Shown: one piece after another, positions 32,166 through 41,897 of the stretch
Layout: the number at the start of each line of letters is the position of its first letter
Numbering within the stretch: position 1 is the first letter of the stretch
Assembly: GCA_030180135.1 (NCBI GenBank)
Contig: CM058232.1
Span: forward strand, 63,075,330 to 63,139,329
Direction of reading: 5' to 3'
Source: Orychophragmus violaceus
Lineage: Eukaryota; Streptophyta; Magnoliopsida; Brassicales; Brassicaceae
DNA: 64,000 nt
The notes under the pieces: generated by a model
What the model saw: the letters and a program-made list of their open reading frames with translations, nothing else
Told to the model about the DNA's origin: nothing
The model's database searches: none
Program-made: the position numbers and the translations under genes

Positions 32166-33875
32166 TGGAATCTGAAAATCCACCTTCCTCTTTGAGATTG
32201 GAGGTATGATCCTTGTTTTTGGCGGTTGTCTACTACTAGATGCTTCTTTCTGCCCATTTGAAGGTTTTTGTCCCTTTTTTGATGCTGCAGCTTTCTGTTG
32301 ATCATCTCTGGTAGTGACTGTTTTCCCAGATGCTAGTCTTCGTTTGGGTGAGTTCTGGATGATTGCTACTTTCCTCTTCTTAGCACTAGTATAAGTGGCT
32401 CTTTTGGGGCTTCCCACAGTCCCTCTTACTAGTGGGGGTCTGCCTCTTCTCTTTTTCATGTGAACAGCTAGGGGGGTATCACTGTCAAAATCCAACTGAG
32501 GTGTTGGAGGAGCCGGAGTTTCAGTGTGTTGGGATATGGTTTGATCCAATCCCGCCTGTTTTGTAGCCTCTGCAATCAGATTAGCTGCTGTTTCAGCAAC
32601 CATCCCATTTTGCTCACTAAGCAGTACTCTTTGCCTTCTGGCAGCGCTTTCAGTTGGGTCTGCGCAACTTGTATACTGGATGGTTGCTTCTCTGATTTCC
32701 TCCATGATTTCTGCCTCAGAAGGTACTGATTTAGTTGTTTGATGAGCATGTTCATGTGTTCTATCCTCCTTATTATAGGCTGAGTTTGTTGAGTATTCCT
32801 TTTCAGGGGAGTCTCTCAGCTGGTACTTTTCTCGCCATTGCAGAGTTGGTAGTCTGGTCGAGTTCCTCTCAGTTCTTCGATTATTTAGTTTGTCTCGCAA
32901 GTCCCCTGAATCTGTTCTTCTGTCCTTTGGGTGAGTTGGACGATAGAGTCTCTCTGAGACTTGGTTTGACGAGCGTGAGAGGAAAGAGTTCTCCTGCCTT
33001 TGGAGGGAGGGATTTTCTGCCAATCTTGGAATATCTCTTCTTTTCCTTGATTGCGGAAAGAGCTCTGAGCTTCGGCCTCCGAACGGTCGTCCATATCTAT
33101 CCACTCTTTGGTGGTATGAACGTTCTTCAGGTGGTTCCTCTTGGTGGCCTACGCTTTCCTGAGCCTTTTTAGGTGTTGGCTCCAGTTGGTGTTGTGGCTG
33201 GGTCAGCTCAGGTCCAAGTTCAGAGCAATCTTTCGCAATATGGGTTAGTCGATGGCATCTGGAGCAATACTGTTCTAGCTTCTCATACTCCAGTGTGACT
33301 AAAGCTTCTTCCCCGCCAGGAAATTCTATCACTGTCTCCTTAATTAGAGGTTGTAAGCCATTGATATGGACTCTAATCTTTGCTGAGGTTTTAGTCAGTT
33401 CCATAGCTTCATATTCACCGAGTTCCTTTCCTATGTTACGTATCAGTTCCTCCTTCCAGTAGTGAAGAGGCAGGCCTTTCAGTCTGATCCAAAAAGGAAT
33501 TTGATTCGGGAATGAGGGAGAGATGATTGGTTCCCACTTTTGGATGATGACCATCCAGTAAGCGAAGTGGTAGGGACGGTTTTCAAGGACTTTCTGGAGA
33601 TCTTCTTCATAGTCAAACCTGAACTGGAAGCAGTTTTGGCCCAGATCTGATCCTACAGCTTTTCCCTTCAGGTTCCAGCGTTTAGAGAGAAAGGGGATCA
33701 TCGACCAAAGTCTTTGCTCTCTGGGGTTTGTGAGACGTCCTATTAGGGTAAGAGCATTTTCTTCCACTAGATCTGATGTATCCAGCTCTGGAGCCCTTAT
33801 CCTCAGTCTTGGTGTTGGTAACGTGGGTGGTGCTACACCTTTACCCTTTTCTGTTGCAGAGAAACGCCTTGCCAT
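32148..33875 (-). CDS. LINE ORF1 protein (575 aa), RNA-binding
   Basis: This intact ORF encodes the plant LINE ORF1 type, thought to coat the element RNA in the ribonucleoprotein. Residues about 40-190 form a DUF4283 domain (RLWSMIPFLSKRWNLKGK, HYWKEELIRNIGKELG). A CCHC knuckle (CSRCHRLTHIAKDC) lies at about residues 203-217. The rest is a long basic, R/Q/P-rich tail ending IPPPPLP. The start ATG at 33875 is preceded by the leader. It is the only uninterrupted LINE ORF here. Confidence 0.88.
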   Translation of the reverse strand: MARRFSATEKGKGVAPPTLPTPRLRIRAPELDTSDLVEENALTLIGRLTNPREQRLWSMIPFLSKRWNLKGKAVGSDLGQNCFQFRFDYEEDLQKVLENRPYHFAYWMVIIQKWEPIISPSFPNQIPFWIRLKGLPLHYWKEELIRNIGKELGEYEAMELTKTSAKIRVHINGLQPLIKETVIEFPGGEEALVTLEYEKLEQYCSRCHRLTHIAKDCSELGPELTQPQHQLEPTPKKAQESVGHQEEPPEERSYHQRVDRYGRPFGGRSSELFPQSRKRRDIPRLAENPSLQRQENSFLSRSSNQVSERLYRPTHPKDRRTDSGDLRDKLNNRRTERNSTRLPTLQWREKYQLRDSPEKEYSTNSAYNKEDRTHEHAHQTTKSVPSEAEIMEEIREATIQYTSCADPTESAARRQRVLLSEQNGMVAETAANLIAEATKQAGLDQTISQHTETPAPPTPQLDFDSDTPLAVHMKKRRGRPPLVRGTVGSPKRATYTSAKKRKVAIIQNSPKRRLASGKTVTTRDDQQKAAASKKGQKPSNGQKEASSSRQPPKTRIIPPISKRKVDFQIPPPPLP

Positions 33876-34426
33876 CTTTGGTATATAGAGTGAATCTTGT
33901 TGTGAAACTTATCTTATCTGAGCAGAGAGTTTGGAAATGACTCGCTTTTACTAACCAGTCGATCTTCACCTTCCAGGTGAGAGAGTATGTTAGCAAAAGT
34001 CGCCTGTGAATCTTCTCTGCTGGTGATGTACTCGTAAGACTTCCAAGAAACCAGTGGTCAAGAAAACAGGGTTCGTTCCAAGCTAGCTCTTGAGAGTTGC
34101 GAGTGTAATGGTTTGCCTTGCGAGAAGTCTTGAGAATAGCTTGAAAGAAGGTTTGCAGAGGAGAAGTGATGGAGCAGAGACCTTACCGGTGCTGGTGGGA
34201 GGACCCTCCGACGAAAGTCGGGGGTGGAACCGCGACGTCTCGCTTCCCTAGGAAGTTTTGTGAAGTCAACTTACTATAAGGGGATAACTAAAACTGGGTA
34301 GCTTAGCTTTTTGGATTTTCTAGGTGGTTTTTGTTTGAAAAGTTTCTAAAAGGGGAAACAGAGAAACCTGTCTCGAAAAAGTCGCCTGGGAGAACTTTTT
34401 AAAGAGAGAAATAATCTCAAAAAGCA
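33876..34426 (-). promoter_or_regulatory. LINE 5' leader
   Basis: The 551 bp between the target duplication and ORF1 hold no ORF. As LINEs carry an internal promoter in their 5' end, this stretch is the expected place; no specific motif is claimed. Confidence 0.5.
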
Positions 34427-34441
34427 TCCCAATAATGAGTT
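34427..34441. repeat. LINE target-site duplication, right copy
   Basis: TCCCAATAATGAGTT, identical to 28076-28090, directly precedes host sequence 'aaaaggtaaaa'. Confidence 0.85.
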
Positions 34442-35369
34442 AAAAGGTAAAAAAGGCGCGTGTTGCCTGTAAATATTAGGGTCCCTAAACATTGTTCAAC
34501 TGTTCGAGTCTGAGGAACTCATATGAGATGATAAACTGCCAGCACACTCGACATTTTATTGGATAACATAATCAATAGGGAATCTATTATTTCAAAATAG
34601 AACCTATAAGTGATAAATTTTTAAAATACCCATATATAACTTATATCTAATTTTTCCATACTTCTAATATTTGGAAAGATCAATTATACGAGTGAATATA
34701 TAGAAAACATAAATAATATATCTATAGAAAAACAAAGAGATGGAATTTAAGATAGATTTAACTTATCGAATTAAATCAGATCTAGATGTTAGGGTTCGAA
34801 TTTTGAATATATATCTGGATTTTTATGTGTTGAACCAACCTCACTGCAAGACCTAGATTTAGATGACAAATTCGGGAATGTTGATGACTATCTATTTTTT
34901 GTCATTAGGGATTTCATCAAAGCAAAATTCTTGGGCAGGTCATGATCACTAGAAGTATAGGAAAACAAAATTCTTGGCTAGATCCTGATCACTAGAAGTA
35001 CAAGAAAATAAAAGGTATGCACTTATGTTTCCAGTCTCAAGCAATTGGTTGATTAATATACATGGTTTATTCAATTTTGGTTATATTCTTTAGGGTGTTA
35101 ACTTCTTTTTTCTTTAGGTTGATAAGCTTTCTTTAGGTGGAAAATTAGCATTTTACAGTATCCAAAATCCACTGAAACTACAATATTCATATTCCTGACG
35201 GTTCACCAAAATATCAAGAAGAATTGGACGAATAAGAGAAATCAAGAATATCAGATTTTGTGTTCACAAGATCGCTTAGTTGTAAAGATCGTCTGCCTGG
35301 GTTTATATATGCCTGAATTTTAAAAGAATGACTCCCAATTTTCCAAAGTCGTTTAATACATCAAACTTA
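34442..35369. other. No gene recognised
   Basis: A/T-rich sequence with a short internal repeat ('caaaattcttggcnagatcntgatcactagaagta', at 34922 and 34968) and nothing protein-like. Confidence 0.4.
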
Positions 35370-35633
35370 GAAGCAATTTCGGGGTCACATGGCGGAATCT
35401 TCTAGGCGTGTTGTCTGCATCCGATCGACGTCATCAAGACCCGTCTCCAGCTAGATCGCAGGAGCGCATACAAGGGAATCACGCACTGTTGCTCTACGGT
35501 GGTTCATGCCATGGCGTCTGCCGTCTCTGGAAGGGTTTGACGCCGTTCGCGACTTACCGCACGCTCTTCGGATGGATCCAACGCCATGTTCCAAGCCGCG
35601 TTCAATGATTCAGAGTCACCTAGAGTTTCAAAG
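35370..35633 (+). pseudogene. mSFC1: 5' part of a mitochondrial succinate/fumarate carrier gene
   Basis: The plus strand reads EAISGSHGGIF-stop-ACCLHPIDVIKTRLQLDRR, then RLWKGLTPFAT in a shifted frame and SNAMFQAAFNDSE. This is the first repeat of a mitochondrial carrier like Arabidopsis SFC1, with the P-x-D-x-x-K-x-R signature (PIDVIKTR). Carriers of this family exchange metabolites across the inner mitochondrial membrane. An in-frame TAG and a frameshift make it dead. The exon ends at 35633 before GTATAC. The next 600 bp are a WVD2-like fragment, after which SFC1 continues at 36240. Confidence 0.75.
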
Positions 35634-35728
35634 GTATACTGGGAACATTATGTTTTGTAAATAGTTTGAGAGGTGTAAATGATGGAGGCCTCAAATCCCT
35701 TTACCTGTTTGTTTATGTTTTCCTGCAG

Positions 35729-36240
35729 CCTGATGTTCATTTTCTCGCTGTGAGGAAGCCATTGCAACCCGACAACAAGAAGCATATAGATGAGGATGAT
35801 AATTGCTCCACTGCTTCTTCGTATCCTTTACCTGCCTCGATTTTATGTTGCTTATGTATGTATGTACGTACTTGATATTTGACAAAACGGATAATGTTCC
35901 TTAACGATCTTAACTCACAGCGTGGTAACTTCTTTGAGGATGGGTAAGTCTGGAGTGACTCATGGAAGTGCATCAACGTTTAGGAGTGCCCAGCGTGCTG
36001 AGAAGCGCAATGAGGTTAGTAAATCTTCCACCTTTCTGGCTTCATATCTCTGTTTAGGAATCAAATAAGATGAGACCGTAGAAACTAAACTCATAATCAT
36101 TTATATAATCTGCACTAATCAAGGGCACTCATTCATATAAAGTCTACTTTGTTCTGTTTTCTAATTGATCTTTTTCTTTTTGTGGGGTTTGTGTGGCTTA
36201 GTATTACCAAAAGCTCGAAAGGAACGATCTTGAACAAAGA
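35729..36240 (+). pseudogene. WVD2-like (TPX2 family) gene fragment, three exons
   Basis: Exon a (35729-35820) reads PDVHFLAVRKPLQPDNKK; exon b (35921-36014) reads MGKSGVTHGSASTFRSAQRAEKRNE; exon c starts at 36202 with YYQKLERNDLEQRQ. These are the entry to and start of the TPX2 microtubule-binding domain of WVD2-like proteins, which bundle cortical microtubules. All exons have AG before and GT after them, so introns were kept and the copy is DNA-based, not reverse-transcribed. A deletion shortens the K-L-E-E-K region in exon c. Both ends of the gene are missing. Confidence 0.75.
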
Positions 36241-36297
36241 CAAATATTCATTCGGCGTTGGTGCTCTCGAAGCTCTCGCCTTTGTTACACCTTCGAG
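36202..36297 (+). pseudogene. Fusion exon: WVD2-like sequence joined to SFC1 sequence
   Basis: The exon begins in WVD2-like coding sequence and changes near 36240 to SFC1 sequence in a different frame: KYSFGVGALEALAFVTP, compared with the GFGAGVLEALAIVTPFE region of the carrier. It ends CTTCGAG before GTAACT. The reading frames do not agree across the join, so no fused protein would carry both domains. Confidence 0.7.
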
Positions 36298-36764
36298 GTA
36301 ACTTCCATATCGTGCCTTTTCACTTACTTTACGGTCAAAACTCAAACGAAATCATCAAATTATTCTATTTGATCCCGTAATTCGAGTTAAACAAATAGTT
36401 TAACAATACAAATTTAGTTGGGAAATGAAAATTATTTGTTCAAATCTGTTTGATTTTGGTAAATGCCGTCAAAACTCTTTGCTATGCAGATGGGCGATTT
36501 TACTTATGATCCAATTGTTCTTGCCAAATCTCGATCCAGAGGATCATAAACATTTAAGTAGAAGCATTTTGAGTCTTCGACTGCTTTCATGAAAAGGATT
36601 CATGTAAGTATGCTTCTCCATTGAAACTAGCTTTCTTATATGAGTAAAAAGGAAGATTATGTTCTTGTGTGGTTATTATATAGATATGCTTAGATTCTCT
36701 TCATTGTCTTCATGCCATGGATTCAAGAGTTTTTTGCCATCTCTGTTTCTTACTTCTGTAAATG
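36298..36764. other. Intron-like interval inside the SFC1 remnant
   Basis: No coding sequence is seen. SFC1 breaks off after VTPS at 36297 and resumes at about 36765, so this is an intron or an insertion. Confidence 0.4.
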
Positions 36765-37198
36765 TCAATGTGGTGATAATTAGACTGCAGCAACAAAACG
36801 GATAAAGTCCTAAGCTCTTCACGTACAAAGGACCCATACATTTTGCTCGAACCATCATTAGAGACGAAAGCATATTGGGGTCGTGGTCAGGTGCGGCACC
36901 AACCAATCAGTAATGTTCACTGCTAAAAAACCCTTTGACGTCCTCTTGTGGAACAAACAGGAATGATCTCAGGGTTCTTAGCTTAAAACGCATGTCCCTT
37001 CTGCACGGGACCGTCTTATGTTGTCAAAACGTGGTTGATGGCTTAGACCCGAGACGCTGAAGGTGGGCTGAAATATAAAGGGATGGTTCACGCCATTGTG
37101 ACTACTTATGCAGAGGAAGGATTGTTGGCTCCATGGAGAGGATTATTGCCGAGGCTAATGGGGATTCCTCCACGGCAAGCCATTATGTGGGCTGTTGT
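36765..37198 (+). pseudogene. mSFC1: 3' part of the SFC1-like carrier gene
   Basis: With frameshifts and stops the plus strand reads IRLQQQNG, SPKLFTYKGPIHFARTIIRD, ESILGSWSGAAPT, then MISGFLA, PFCTGPSYVVKTWLMA and GLKYKGMVHAIVTTYAEEGL followed by LPRLMGIPPRQAIMWAV. These are repeats two and three of the SFC1 carrier. A deletion follows SGAAPT and stop codons lie after QQNG and LMA. It is a pseudogene fragment within Helitron C. Confidence 0.8.
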
Positions 37199-37263
37199 TA
37201 GTAAAAAAACATACATTAAATTCCAATAATTAAAAAGATCAGGAAATATTTATCATGAAAGAA

Positions 37264-37304
<41 letters not shown>

Positions 37305-38063
37305 TATGAAATTATTGATAATTTTGAAAGAAATACAATAAAGTTACAATGTCATTCAACAGAAAAAAAGAGAGATAATGCTAAGAATTGTAAATGTGTA
37401 ATAGTAAAATCAGAATTGCAATTTTAATATATGTAAGTGATATATTAGATGGAAATATTCCATATACAATCGTATGTAAGTAATTGATGTTCTCAAAAGA
37501 AAAGGAGATGCAACGGAGAAAAGGTAATATAATTGACCCTTCATATAAGAAATAGGGTTTACCAATTCTTGCAATTATCTTATTTAATTTCCCAAAATAA
37601 AACATAAAAAACAGAAAAGTCCCAAAATAAGTAATACAATCACAAAAAGTAATAAATTCTCTAATGTTGATAATAACCACATTTAAGCACTACCTTCACA
37701 TATATATTTGAAGAAATGCTATTTAGAATCACCAAATTGTATTGTCAAGCAAAAAAAACTAGGTGTGTCAACAAAACTAAAAAAGCAAAATTATGAGAAA
37801 ATATGCAAATATGTGAGGTAAATGTATTTTCCATCAATAACCTAAAATATTATATGGTAAAAAATATAATATTTATTAGCGGATACTAATGTCGCAGTGG
37901 TATACTTTTCGGTCTTTTTCCTTCTTTACCTCATACAACGCCTACACTCAATAGTCATAAAAGAAATTAAAAAAAATTATAATCGAACATAAGAAAGGCG
38001 CCATGAAATAAAAATCAAAACATGCTTAAAAATTACACAATACACCAACATACCGCAAGAAAA
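37199..38063. other. A/T-rich Helitron 3' region with (TA)n
   Basis: A TA microsatellite of about 17 units lies at 37269-37301. The rest is A/T-rich without coding signal. Confidence 0.6.
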
Positions 38064-38099
38064 CCTCCGCGCGTGCGCGGAGGGTGGCATATCAACTAG
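38064..38099 (+). repeat. Helitron C 3' terminus
   Basis: A perfect 9-bp stem with a 2-base loop (CCTCCGCGCGTGCGCGGAGG) is followed by GTGGCATATCAA and CTAG. The same stem core closes Helitron A at 13971-13990 on the other strand. Confidence 0.65.
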
Positions 38100-38129
38100 G
38101 ATCGATACTCTTTTTTTAATAGAAGGGAA

Positions 38130-38635
38130 TTTCGTCGATCTAAAGGCGAAGAGGATCGCTGAAGCTTATGAGAAGATTCTGGAAGCTAAGAAAACTCAGT
38201 TTGAGGGAGCGAATCTAGAAAACACATGTCAATGGCTACAACGAGCTATTTCTTCAAGTAAAACTAAATTCTTCACCAGTTAGTTTTATTTTCCATACGT
38301 TTATCCAATTTATGAACTATATTTTTTTTGATAGGCCACATTCAGGGATGACATATGACATCCTTATGGAATTGGAAGTCTCGAAAACACATGTCAATGG
38401 CAAGCGTAATCACTTAGGAAGTAGTTCATCATTTCTAGCAATTCAACAAAAACTACAAGAAGCTCAACAATAAATAGTGGAGCAGGATGCTTATAATTTA
38501 TGTCGTGAAGAAGATATGGCCAAATTTGCAGCTGAGCAACAAACCAAGATCGATCACTTGTCTTTGGTTGAGCAGTTTCTCCGTCGAACTGATCCAGCCT
38601 TCTGCGACTGCATGAAATCTCAACCAGCTTCTTAA
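38130..38635 (+). pseudogene. En/Spm-type plant transposase fragment (Ptta-like)
   Basis: Plus-strand pieces read KAKRIAEAYEKILEAK, then MTYDILMELEVSKTHVNGKR and IVEQDAYNLCREEDMAKFA with QFLRRTDPAFCDCM near the end. The pattern fits the C-terminal part of the 'plant transposase (Ptta/En/Spm)' family found in CACTA elements. Stops and frame changes break it. The link to this family is from general pattern, not a search. Confidence 0.5.
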
Positions 38636-38879
38636 CTTTAACAGCTAGGTCTTCTAATCTTGTAGTAAATTAGGTTTTAGACTTACTTTGACTTGTAAAC
38701 AAAACATAAGATGCATAACATGTTTTGGTAACACCACTTTTGGAGTTTTGGTATTGTATTTGGATATAATTGGTATGTTAATGTAAAATATTTTTCAGAT
38801 CTTTTAATTGTAAGGTTGTATAAAATATATATACTAAATCAGAGAAACAATTTAGAAATTACCAAATGTCATTTTCGTG

Positions 38880-39390
38880 ATAAAAATAATCAATAATCAG
38901 TCGTTCATTGGTCGTTAATGAGTCATAAATCCGTCGCAATTTAGTCGTAATAAAATTAACCCAGTCTTTAATTAGTCGCACAATAGTCACAAATGCAGTC
39001 ACGACTTGGTCGTATAAACTATAGTCTTAACATAGTCACTATTTATTAACGACTGATTTTTGTCTAAACCACGATGATAGCTAAGAAGTCGAAATTCAAT
39101 CGCACATTAGTCGCATATAATTTGCGAGTAATATGTGACTAACAAACGAGAACAGATAGTACAGTCGAAAGTCAGTCGCAAATCAGTCGCAAAACATATG
39201 AGACTAATGTGTGACCAATGAACAATGCCTTTATGTACACACAAATTGGTCGTAAATTAGTCGTTATGTTACGACTAATTTATGACTGATATAATTTGCG
39301 ACACAAGATCTACCTTTTCGTATATTAGTCGCAAATCAGTCGCGGAAGAAATGTTAGCGACTGATATGCGAATCCCTCTCCAGTCGTTAT
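38880..39390. repeat. Subterminal AGTCGCAAAT repeats of the CACTA element
   Basis: Motifs such as AGTCGCAAATCAGTCGC, TTAGTCGTAA and their complements occur in both orientations more than 20 times. CACTA elements carry such repeats next to their ends as transposase-binding sites. Confidence 0.7.
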
Positions 39391-39410
39391 TTAACTGTTA
39401 TCTTGTAGTG

Positions 39411-40174
39411 AATTATTCAATATTTATATTATTCGAATATATGATGAGTTAGATTATGGTTGATGTTATCAAATTTTCAAAATATTTAGTCTATTATAAG
39501 ATGAGTTGAAAAATAGATTAGTTTGTTTGAAATATTTTATTAAAAATTGTTCATTAATAGACAAGTTAAAATGATGAATTAATGAGTGCAAAAATGTTCG
39601 AAGAATAAATTATCATATTTTAACTTTTATAAATTTGTAATTATATTTATATGAAGTTATAAATTTAACTATTAAAATATTAAAAATATAAATAAATTTC
39701 AAGCATGTGATGTTCTATAAAAAAACAAATAGTATAAATCAAAACAATACATATTAAACTTATATTCCCTCCGTTTCATAATAATTGTCATTCTAACAAT
39801 TTTCACACAAATTAAGAAATATATTAAATTTTCTATTATACCCTTAATAAATAATATGACTTTTGGTACCCTTTTTTCATTGGTTAATATTGAGGTTAAA
39901 GTAGGTAATATATGTTAAAAGATCCATTGAAAATTTAAAACGACACTTATTGTGAAACGGAGAGAGTATTAAATAACTTTATAATTATTATTATTATTTT
40001 TTTAATAAAACTATTAGAAAGTGTAGTTCTTTCTTAATAGCCGTGGGAGTCCGGGTCTAAGGATCTCAAAAAAAAATTATTCAGTACATTCTTGTATTGA
40101 ACACATAATCATCATAATAATATTCAAATTTTTTTAAAATGTATCCATGTTTTTTAGCATGGGTCAAAATCTAG
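39411..40174 (+). mobile_element. Helitron E, 3' part
   Basis: It ends with hairpin CCATG/CATGG (40145-40163), GGTCAAAAT and CTAG at 40171-40174 before a T, the same tail as Helitron 1. The part next to the CACTA element matches about 24540 onward of Helitron 1. The 5' part was lost or displaced by the CACTA insertion. Confidence 0.7.
39765..39966. mobile_element. Stowaway-type MITE (about 202 bp)
   Basis: Inverted ends TTCCCTCCGTTTCATAATAA and CTCTCTCCGTTTCACAATAA (complement) are flanked by TA (39763-39764, 39967-39968). The CTCCCTCCGTTTC end is diagnostic of Stowaway elements. It is nested in Helitron E and has no ORF. Confidence 0.8.
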
Positions 40175-40280
40175 TTATTTATTATATTTTGTTTGATATC
40201 CGCATAAACTATAAAACACAAACTAAATAAACCCAAAACATGTTTAATTTCTAAATGAATCTGTTGGGGTTGAAGATAAT

Positions 40281-40676
40281 ATGTCACAGTTTGAGCACGC
40301 GGACATCAACAGTTTGCTAAACTACAACTGCTCACAAGATCAAATATCTGATTTGATCTCGGGATTCACCGTAGTGGATATTGATAGTGCTTTCTTATCT
40401 CTATCTCGAAAAAAATGTAGTGGATCTGAAGGATTCTCGACTGAGTTTTTCAAAGGCTGTTAGATCATTGTTGGATCAAAGGTTTCTGCTGCGGTTTTGG
40501 AATTCTTTATGTCGGGCCAGCTTTTAAAGCAGTGGAATATAACAACTTTGGTTCTGGTTCCCCAAATGCCAAATGCAGCTATAAGCGAATTTAGGCCAAT
40601 CTCTTGTGTAGATATAGTGTACAAGGTAATTTTGAGACTTCTTGTTGATACGCAGAAAATTGTGCTTACTAAACTC
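40281..40676 (+). pseudogene. LINE reverse-transcriptase fragment
   Basis: Two overlapping frames give DIDSAFLSLSRKKCSGSEGF, FMSGQLLKQWNITTLVLVPQ and ISEFRPISCVDIVYKVI. These are the start of an L1-type RT (K-x-x-G-x-D-G-F, then FRPIS). It ends where Helitron F's terminus lies, so F probably inserted into it. It is unrelated in orientation to the LINE at 28091-34426. Confidence 0.7.
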
Positions 40677-40677
40677 A

Positions 40678-40712
40678 CTAGTAATCTTCACGCCCCCGCG
40701 CACGCGCGGGGG
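40678..40712 (-). repeat. Helitron F 3' terminus (minus strand)
   Basis: On the minus strand an 8-bp stem CCCCCGCG...CGCGGGGG is followed by CGTGAAGATTACTAG and then T. This is a Helitron 3' end; the body extends rightwards. The 5' end was not found. The flanking pieces 40713-41897, 48935-49664 and 56340-56502 may all belong to it. Confidence 0.65.
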
Positions 40713-41042
40713 TGCGTTTGCGTTTATGTGTATGTTCGACCAACTCCATCAGCAACCTTGTTTTAACGTTGTCTATTTTGTGCATCTTTTCCGTCCCGGT
40801 CCCCTTCTCTTGCAATATAAACCATTTAGCAGTGTTATATGATCTAAGAAAACCTTAAACACGTCTTTTTAAAAAAAAAAAATTGCGTTTAGTTATCAAA
40901 TGATGGCTTTTATCATTTTTAGTTTAAAATTTCATCCCAACAAAATCAAATACATGAATGTTTTGTTATTTTTAAAAATAATTTGTTTCCGCATATATTG
41001 AGCATGACATGATACAGATAATAACACAATCCTGGAGAAACA

Positions 41043-41117
41043 TGCAGTACTTTCAGCTGTCTTAACCGTCCAATTTGTGGTGGGATTGGACCAGTCAGCT
41101 TGTTGTTATATAGATCC
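41043..41117 (-). pseudogene. LRR protein exon fragment
   Basis: After a splice acceptor (TTCCAG) the minus strand reads DLYNNKLTGPIPPQIGRLRQ followed by LKVL. This is a plant leucine-rich repeat with the LxGxIPPxIGxL pattern. Only one exon is present, in the orientation of Helitron F, so capture by it is likely. Confidence 0.65.
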
Positions 41118-41119
41118 CT

Positions 41120-41780
41120 GGAAATTCAAACAAACCAAAAACTATATTCAATTTAACAATCTCAAACATCAAAAATTCTAACCACTTCTCGGGCATCTAC
41201 GACTACGATATCGTTTGCAAATAGATGTATTCAACCGCAAATATTATCATTTTTTCGTCATAAAATGTTGATTATATAATATTTATTAAGCAACAACTGA
41301 TCAGCAGGTACACTTATCTTAATTCTCAGTAGAAACAACAACATAAGCAGAAATACTACTATTTGTGCTGGTTTGTCCAAGCAAACTACTTATCGAACGC
41401 GCCTTCCCCATACCAAGCTTCACTCTCTTCTTCTTGATCACTTCCACTACCGCTGGCTTTTTTTATCGCGGACGTCACGACGGCCAGCACTCTTGTACAT
41501 GCTCATTACCCTTCCTTTACCAATATGATGCTCACAAAGAGAATACCCATAAAGAGTTTGATGATGGTGAATGGTATATATACATACAGATGGTGAATGG
41601 TGCAACTAAAAAAATAGGAAAACATATCTCGATCAAGCTCTACGTGTACCTTGTGTTGAAGAGTCGGATTCTCTTGCGGGGTTAACGTTCTTGTTGTATG
41701 TACTCGGTGTTGAGTTCTAAACTATCATTGTAACCTCATTTCTGTAGGATAGCCCATGCTGTCTCAGGGTGACCTCTCTC
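41120..41780. other. No gene recognised
   Basis: An open frame of 106 codons (41365-41685, plus) has no known domain. The rest is A/T-rich. Confidence 0.3.
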
Positions 41781-41893
41781 AATGAAGATAATGGAACGAA
41801 AAAAGGAAATCCGGTAGTGTAAGACCAAGATCAGTTACTCCATTTGGTTGCCTTTTGTACCACTCTCTTAACTCCCATAAGTTCAACAGGGTC
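41781..41893 (-). pseudogene. Unidentified exon-like fragment next to Copia-2
   Basis: On the minus strand, after CTCACTAG (a possible acceptor completed by sequence on the far side of Copia-2), the frame LWELREWYKRQPNGVTDLG runs about 36 codons to a stop. It looks like real coding sequence but I do not know the family. Copia-2 inserted at its splice-site border. Confidence 0.4.
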
Positions 41894-41897
41894 TAGT

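Larger units (their letters stand above)
28091..34426 (-). mobile_element. Full-length L1-type LINE with RNase H (6.3 kb), inactive
   Basis: A 15-bp duplication (TCCCAATAATGAGTT) flanks the element, and its 3' end is an A-tail (T-run at 28089-28099 on the plus strand). From its 5' end it has a 551-bp leader, ORF1 with nucleic-acid-binding domains, and ORF2 with endonuclease, reverse transcriptase, a zinc-knuckle region and a C-terminal RNase H. This is the plant L1 type with an extra RNase H. ORF2 carries two frameshifts and two nonsense changes, so it cannot move by itself now. It inserted into Helitron C. Confidence 0.9.
25505..38099 (+). mobile_element. Large gene-carrying Helitron C (proposed)
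   Basis: The proposed 5' end is TCTATTATATAATTAGAGGATGC after an A, the same family as Helitron B's start. The proposed 3' end is a 9-bp hairpin CCTCCGCGCGTGCGCGGAGG (38064-38083), a 12-base spacer and CTAG at 38096-38099, very like Helitron A's end. The base after CTAG is G instead of the usual T. Between them lie fragments of CAP-H, SFC1 and a WVD2-like gene, all on the plus strand, and one later LINE insertion. Without the LINE it is about 6.3 kb. No RepHel gene is present, so it is non-autonomous. Confidence 0.55.
38100..39410 (+). mobile_element. CACTA (En/Spm) element, left end missing
   Basis: The right end reads ...ATCTTGTAGTG; its complement CACTACAAGAT is the CACTA terminus. A possible 3-bp duplication AAT follows (39411-39413). 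The last 550 bp hold many subterminal motifs. The left terminus is absent: the element starts directly at the Helitron C end. Confidence 0.7.
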
